From: Trebonia sp036276115
GTDB lineage: Bacteria > Actinomycetota > Actinomycetes > Streptosporangiales > Streptosporangiaceae
Direction of reading: 5' to 3'
Length of the DNA stretch: 64,000 nt
Assembly (NCBI GenBank): GCA_036276115.1
Contig: DATBEM010000207.1
Span: 1-64,000, forward strand
The position numbers and the translations under genes are program-made. Every line of letters begins with the position of its first letter. Within the stretch, counting starts at the first letter, position 1. The notes beneath the pieces were generated by a model. The model did not search any database. It had not been told where the DNA came from and saw nothing but the letters and a program-made list of their open reading frames with translations. Positions 59,937-64,000 of this stretch are shown one piece after another.

Positions 59937-61503
59937 CGACGGCTCGCTTCTGCGGTTCACGGGCGCCCTGGCGGGCGGCCAGCACGCGCAGCGGGGCCAG
60001 GCGGCCCCGGGTCGGGACGGTGTACAGCTCGTGGCCGGCCAGCCCCCAGCGGGCGAGCAGGCAGTTGGCGGCATGCCAGCCGGTCGTCGCCGCCCGCTCC
60101 ATCAGCGCCACCGGCACGTCGACCCGGATCCCGTCGCCCGCCAGGACCAGGCCGCCGACCGGGGTGCGCACCCGGGGGCGGACGGCGTACTCGCCCACCC
60201 CGAACAGCGGGCAGTCCTCGCGCCACAGCGCCGCCTCCGCCACCACCCGGGCGGCCCGGGTCTCGGGGTACAGCTCGCGCAGCCGGGCGACCGCCCGCCC
60301 GGCCACGCCGCTCCCGTCGGCCGCGTAGGCGTGCAGCTCGACCACCGAGCCGCCCGACCGCGCGGCCCAGTCGCGGGCCTGGCCGTCGTAGCGCTCCAGG
60401 ACGCTGACGTTGTCCAGCGGCGGCAGCCCGCCCACGGCCAGGAAGGCCGGGCGATCGGCCCGCACGGGCTTGTCCAGCCACTGCCGCAGGACGAGGAACG
60501 GCGGCGCCGTGCGCAGCCGCGCCACCCGCGACCGCCAGTCCGGGCCGCCCAGCGCGGGCGAGGACGCCACGACCTTCCGCAGCCCGGCCACGTCGGCCGC
60601 CAGCACCACCGCGTCGGCCGCGAGGGTGGCGCCGGACCGGTCCCGCACCGCGAAGGCGCCCGGGCCGGTGACGTCGATCCCGGTGACCTCGGCCCCGGTC
60701 CGGATGTCGGTCCCGAGGCCGGCCAGGTACCGCCCGAGGGGCTCCCACAGGGCCACGTCGTAGCCCGCGTCGGGCACGTCGAACAGCAGGCCCTCGCTGG
60801 AGCCGAGGAAGTAGATGTGGAACATCAGCGCCAGCTCGGCCGCCGACAGCTGCGCGGGGCGGGCGAAGAAGCTGCGCGAGAACACGTCGAACGCCAGGTG
60901 CCGGGCGGCGGGCGGGAAGTTGACCCGGCCCAGGAACGACTCCGCGTCGAGGCCGTCCAGCCGCCGGTAGACGTCGGGGACCGCGACCGCGGCGAGCGGG
61001 GCGGCCGCGGCCGGGCTGACCGCCAGCAGGTCGGCCACCCGGAAGGTCGGGCTGCGGAGCGCGAACGCGAGCGCGTTCCACGGCGGGGTGCGCGGCAGCC
61101 CGCGGAAGGTGTCGCGCCGCCCGGCGGAGTCAACGAGCGGGTAGTCGGCCACTGGCAGGAGGCGCGACAGGCCCGGGTCCGCCCGGCCCAGCAGGGCGCG
61201 CAGGTTGTAGTACTGCCGGAAGAACGCATGGAACCCGCGGCTCATCGGCAACGTGGTCCCGTCGGCCATCGGCTGCGACCACCCGGCGACCCGCCCGCCG
61301 AGCTGCGGCTCGCGTTCCAGGAGGGTCACCCGCACGCCCCGCTCGGCCAGCCCGGTCGCGGCGGCCAGGCCCGCGATGCCCCCGCCGACCACGACCGCGT
61401 GCGGCCGCCGGGCCAGCTGCCCGGCGTCGGCCAGGCCAGCGGGGGCCAGGTGGCGGACGGCCCGGCGGTCCCGGCCGGGCCGGGCGGGCGCGGGCCGGGT
61501 CAC
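59929..61503 (-). CDS. crtU: Carotene desaturase/methyltransferase CrtU-like
   Basis: 524 residues from the GTG overlapping the crtT stop. FAD-binding VVVGGGIAGLAAATGLAERGVRVTLLEREPQLGGRV near residue 37; then SRGFHAFFRQYYNLRALL, FSRSFFARPAQLSAAELALMFHIYFLGSSEGLLFDVPDAGYDVALW, and a C-terminal GLVLAGDGIRVDVPVALMERAATTGWHAANCLL. These are hallmarks of CrtU-type enzymes that turn beta-carotene rings aromatic (isorenieratene route). The last step of ring modification in this operon. Confidence 0.85.
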   Translation of the reverse strand: MTRPAPARPGRDRRAVRHLAPAGLADAGQLARRPHAVVVGGGIAGLAAATGLAERGVRVTLLEREPQLGGRVAGWSQPMADGTTLPMSRGFHAFFRQYYNLRALLGRADPGLSRLLPVADYPLVDSAGRRDTFRGLPRTPPWNALAFALRSPTFRVADLLAVSPAAAAPLAAVAVPDVYRRLDGLDAESFLGRVNFPPAARHLAFDVFSRSFFARPAQLSAAELALMFHIYFLGSSEGLLFDVPDAGYDVALWEPLGRYLAGLGTDIRTGAEVTGIDVTGPGAFAVRDRSGATLAADAVVLAADVAGLRKVVASSPALGGPDWRSRVARLRTAPPFLVLRQWLDKPVRADRPAFLAVGGLPPLDNVSVLERYDGQARDWAARSGGSVVELHAYAADGSGVAGRAVARLRELYPETRAARVVAEAALWREDCPLFGVGEYAVRPRVRTPVGGLVLAGDGIRVDVPVALMERAATTGWHAANCLLARWGLAGHELYTVPTRGRLAPLRVLAARQGAREPQKRAVDE

Positions 61504-62237
61504 GCGGGCGCCCCGGCCGGGCGGCTGGCCAGGAACGTGTGGACGATGCCGTTCGGCCAGCCGGGGACGGTCTCGGCGTGCACCCGGTCGTAGCCGGCGT
61601 CGCGCAGCCGCCGCTGGAACCGCGCCGCCCCGTCGAACGCGCGCACGCTGCGGTGCAGGTACCGGTAGAGCCGCGCGTCGCCCGCCAGCACCCGCCCGGC
61701 GGGGATGATCACGCCCCAGCTGACGGCGTCCCACACCAGCCGGGCGCGGGGGCTGTCGCGAACCGAGTACTCGTGCACGGCGAGGGTGCCGCCGGGCACC
61801 AGCCGGCCCAGCAGGTCGCGGAGGGTGGCGTCGGGGTCGCGGACGTTGCGGATGAGGTAGGCGGCGAGGATCGCGTCGAACGGGCCGTCCACGCCGGCCT
61901 GCCCGAGCTCCTCGGCGGGCGCGTGCACGAACTCGACCGTGGCCGGCCAGGGCTTCTTGCGCGCCTGGGCCAGCATGTCGCCCGAGGCGTCGACGGCGAC
62001 GATCCGGGCGCGGGGCGCGGCGGCCAGCAGTGCCGCCGTCGACGCGCCGGTGCCGCAGCCCACGTCGAGCAGCCGCAGCCCCTCGCCCTGGCCGGGCAGC
62101 CGCATCCGCCGGGCCGACAGCCGCAGGTGCTCGTGGTAGCCGGGGTTGGCCCCCACCAGCCGGTCGTAGGCGGAGGCGCTCGCGTCGAAGGCGGCCGGCA
62201 CCTCCCGCGGCGCCAGTCCCGCCGACTCGTCACTCAC
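61500..62237 (-). CDS. crtT: SAM methyltransferase of the carotenoid cluster (CrtT-like)
   Basis: 245 residues from the GTG at 62237, which has an AGGAG RBS and overlaps the crtYd stop by 8 bp; the frame is open to 62324. SAM site LLDVGCGTGASTAALL near residue 60, IVAVDASGDMLAQARKK, AAYLIRNVRDPDATLRDLLGRLVPGGTLAVHEYS. UbiE/menaquinone-like class. Streptomycete crt clusters carry a homologous crtT next to crtU; its role is not firmly established. Confidence 0.83.
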   Translation of the reverse strand: MSDESAGLAPREVPAAFDASASAYDRLVGANPGYHEHLRLSARRMRLPGQGEGLRLLDVGCGTGASTAALLAAAPRARIVAVDASGDMLAQARKKPWPATVEFVHAPAEELGQAGVDGPFDAILAAYLIRNVRDPDATLRDLLGRLVPGGTLAVHEYSVRDSPRARLVWDAVSWGVIIPAGRVLAGDARLYRYLHRSVRAFDGAARFQRRLRDAGYDRVHAETVPGWPNGIVHTFLASRPAGAPA

Positions 62238-62658
62238 CCTGGGCTCCTCTCGCGTACCGGACATCACGTCCGCGCGCTTCCGCCGCCGGAGCGCGCCCTT
62301 CGCTGGCGTCGTGCCTCTTCTCACGGGCCCTCCCCCCGCCCGGGCGGCGGTGGCGCTGCCCCTGCCGCTCCCACAGCAGGAGGGCGGCGGTGACGAGGGC
62401 GAAGCCGTACAGGAAGTCCTCGACCGGGATGTCCCAGGGGCCGCGCAGGCCGGTCACCTGGCGGGGCGAGTACTCCACGACCGGGGCCGACAGCTTGGTC
62501 AGCCAGCCGTCGACCGGGACCTGGAAGCCGAGCACGACCAGCATCGACAGCCAGTAGGCCGGCCGCCGGAACAGGCCGGTGCGCAAGGCCAGCAGTTCCC
62601 AGGCGCAGACGGCCGCGACCGCGACGACGGCCGGGAGGGTGTAGCCGAGCCCGGTCAC
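62230..62658 (-). CDS. crtYd: Lycopene cyclase subunit CrtYd
   Basis: 142 residues, three or so membrane helices: YTLPAVVAVAAVCAWELLALRTGLFRRPAYWLSMLVVLGFQVPVDGWLTKL, then the cyclase motif GLRGPWDIPVEDFLYGFALVTAALLLWE. The second half of the heterodimeric actinobacterial cyclase. The C-terminal 30 residues are charged and unconserved. Overlaps crtYc by GTGA. Confidence 0.9.
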   Translation of the reverse strand: MTGLGYTLPAVVAVAAVCAWELLALRTGLFRRPAYWLSMLVVLGFQVPVDGWLTKLSAPVVEYSPRQVTGLRGPWDIPVEDFLYGFALVTAALLLWERQGQRHRRPGGGRAREKRHDASEGRAPAAEARGRDVRYARGAQGE

Positions 62659-62975
62659 CGGCGCCGCCAGCGGGCCAGCATCGCCTGCACGCAGCCGTAG
62701 GTGAGGATCCCGCAGACCGGGACCACCAGGAAGAACACCAGCTCCTCGACCGGGATCCGCAGGGGCAGCCGCAGGCCGGTCACGTACTTGGGGTTGTAGG
62801 TCCAGACCCCGGTCGCGATCGCGATGGCGTCCCAGGCGAGGAACACCACCGCGACCGGGAGGACCGCCCGGGCCAGCCGCCCGGGCTGCCGGTAGGCGCG
62901 GGCGCCGAGCAGCTCCAGCGGGGCGGTGACCGCCAGGCAGCCGACCATCAGCAGCAGGTACTGGTAGTGGCTCAC
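62655..62975 (-). CDS. crtYc: Lycopene cyclase subunit CrtYc
   Basis: 106 residues, GTG start 1 nt after the crtB stop. MVGCLAVTAPLELLGARAYRQP, VVFLAWDAIAIATGVWTYNPKYVTGLRLPLRIPVEELVFFLVVPVCGILTYGCVQAML, with the PxE(E/D)xxF cyclase motif. Partner of CrtYd; together they close the beta rings of lycopene. Confidence 0.93.
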   Translation of the reverse strand: MSHYQYLLLMVGCLAVTAPLELLGARAYRQPGRLARAVLPVAVVFLAWDAIAIATGVWTYNPKYVTGLRLPLRIPVEELVFFLVVPVCGILTYGCVQAMLARWRRR

Positions 62976-62976
62976 C

Positions 62977-63954
62977 TCAGCTCGCCTCCTGGGCGCCGAT
63001 GACGGGGGCCGGGAGCATCACCTGGCCGGGGCGCCGGGCCCACAGCGCCCGGGCGATGGCGGGCAGCGCCACCTGGGCGCGGCGCCACTGCCCGACCCGG
63101 GCGCGGCCGGCGAAGACGGCGAAGCCGGAGTCCTCGATCCGGTCCAGGATCCGGGAGTACAGCGACAGCGCCGTCGCGACGCACGGGCGCGAGGCGGGGG
63201 CGAGCATCGCGATCCCGGGGCGGGCGTAGGCGTACACCGCCCGGGTCCGGGCGTGCTGGTCGGCCAGCGCCGCCCGGACCCGCGCGTCGGTCGCCCGCCT
63301 GGCCCGGCACCACTCCAGCCGCTCCCGGTCCACGCCGAACGCCGCCAGCTCGTCGGCCGGCAGGTAGACGCGGCCCCGGTCGAGGTCCTCGCCGACGTCG
63401 CGCAGGAAGTTCGTCAGCTGGAACGCCTGGCCGAGGGCGGCCGCCCGGGGGGCGGCCTCCCCGGCGGCCACCACCGTGCCCAGAACCGGCAGCACCTGCA
63501 GCCCGATGACCTCGGCCGAGCCGTGCACGTAGGCGTCCAGCGCCGCCCGGTCGGGATAGTCGCGCACGGTCAGGTCCATCTCCATCGAGGCGAAGAAGTC
63601 CTCGAACAGCCCCGCCGGTATCTGGTAGCGCCGGGCGGTGTCGACCACCGCCGCCAGCAGCGGGTCACGGCTGTGGCCGTCCCGCAGCCCGTCCGCCAGG
63701 GTACCGGCCACCCGGGCGAGGCCGGCCGCGACCTCGTCCGGCCCGGTGCCGGGCGGGGCGACGTCGACGATGTCGTCGGCCCAGCGAGCCAGCCCGTACA
63801 GCGCGTGCACGGCCGGCCGGCTGGCCCTCGGCAGCAGCCTGGTCGCCAGGTAGTACGTGCGGCCGTAGCGGGCGTGCAGCTCCCGGCAGTGCGCGTAGGC
63901 CGCCCGCAGCAGCGGGTCGCGCACGCCGGCCGCGTCCAGCTCGGCGTCGGTCAC
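62977..63954 (-). CDS. crtB: Phytoene synthase
   Basis: 325 residues from a GTG with GGAGGGAG upstream. Squalene/phytoene synthase fold with both Asp-rich motifs: LARWADDIVD (near residue 60) and NFLRDVGEDLDRGRVYLPADEL. Also YYLATRLLPRASRPAVHALYGLARW. Condenses two geranylgeranyl-PP to phytoene. Transcribed in a tight operon; upstream genes (probably crtE and crtI) run past the window end. Confidence 0.95.
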   Translation of the reverse strand: MTDAELDAAGVRDPLLRAAYAHCRELHARYGRTYYLATRLLPRASRPAVHALYGLARWADDIVDVAPPGTGPDEVAAGLARVAGTLADGLRDGHSRDPLLAAVVDTARRYQIPAGLFEDFFASMEMDLTVRDYPDRAALDAYVHGSAEVIGLQVLPVLGTVVAAGEAAPRAAALGQAFQLTNFLRDVGEDLDRGRVYLPADELAAFGVDRERLEWCRARRATDARVRAALADQHARTRAVYAYARPGIAMLAPASRPCVATALSLYSRILDRIEDSGFAVFAGRARVGQWRRAQVALPAIARALWARRPGQVMLPAPVIGAQEAS

Positions 63955-64000
63955 TGTGCTCCCTCCAGCGGGGCGCCCGCCCTCGGGGCCGCGCCGGGGG
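63951..64000 (-). CDS. 3' end of an upstream gene, probably carotenoid biosynthesis
   Basis: Only the last 15 or so codons are inside the window: PGAAPRAGAPLEGAQ followed by a TGA that overlaps the crtB GTG (GTGA). The overlap style matches the rest of the operon. The likely product is phytoene desaturase CrtI or GGPP synthase CrtE, but the sequence alone does not tell. Confidence 0.45.
   Translation of the reverse strand, partial: PGAAPRAGAPLEGAQ

Overview
The window is about 64 kb of very GC-rich DNA from an actinobacterium. I cannot name the genus. The supporting evidence is a complete egtABCD ergothioneine set, two DUF574-type SAM methyltransferases, an XRE/DUF5753 regulator paired with a tiny DUF397 gene, a steA/steB(mctB)/murJ envelope cluster, a long coiled-coil polarity-type protein and an isorenieratene-type carotenoid operon. 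Gene density is high, GTG starts are common, and many genes are joined by ATGA/GTGA start-stop overlaps. No tRNA, rRNA, IS element or CRISPR array was seen.

Layout. 1-2.9 kb is decayed ground: a broken HMGL-like synthase gene, a YrdC-like gene and the C-terminal piece of a LanC-like cyclase, interleaved with six copies of one short AT-rich motif. 2.9-10 kb holds a coiled-coil filament-type protein, a secreted ricin-B lectin, a secreted GH6 cellulase, a DUF72 protein and a DUF574 methyltransferase. 10-14.3 kb has an Lrp/AsnC regulator divergent from a branched-chain 2-oxoacid dehydrogenase operon (E1 alpha, E1 beta, E2; no E3). 14.3-25 kb has a NUDIX hydrolase, an orphan condensation-domain protein, msrB-msrA, the XRE/DUF397 pair, and an ABC exporter facing a two-component system. 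25-35 kb is sugar-acid and purine catabolism (aldo/keto reductase, IlvD/Edd dehydratase, epimerase, hyi-allB-alc-glxK) with a TfoX-like gene and a DsbA-like oxidoreductase. 35-43 kb is an envelope/division operon on the minus strand. 43-48.5 kb is selD and egtABCD. 48.7-57.9 kb is accessory: an ABM monooxygenase, a second DUF574 methyltransferase, a frame-broken secreted repeat protein, a desaturase, a glycosyltransferase, an AAA ATPase, a kinase remnant and a beta-propeller protein. 57.9-64 kb is a minus-strand carotenoid operon with a B12-type MerR photoreceptor, running off the end.

The most unusual feature is a dispersed motif, core TTGCTGTTATCAG (extended GCTTCTTGCTGTTATCAG). It occurs 11 times (nine exact cores), always in the same orientation, always between genes or at their very ends. 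It usually lies 3-11 nt after a GC-rich hairpin. Read on the other strand it begins with tandem in-frame stops (TGA TAA), which two minus-strand genes use. I do not recognise it as a described element. It could be a terminator-like hairpin-plus-tail family, a recombination or integration site, or a polar chromosome motif.
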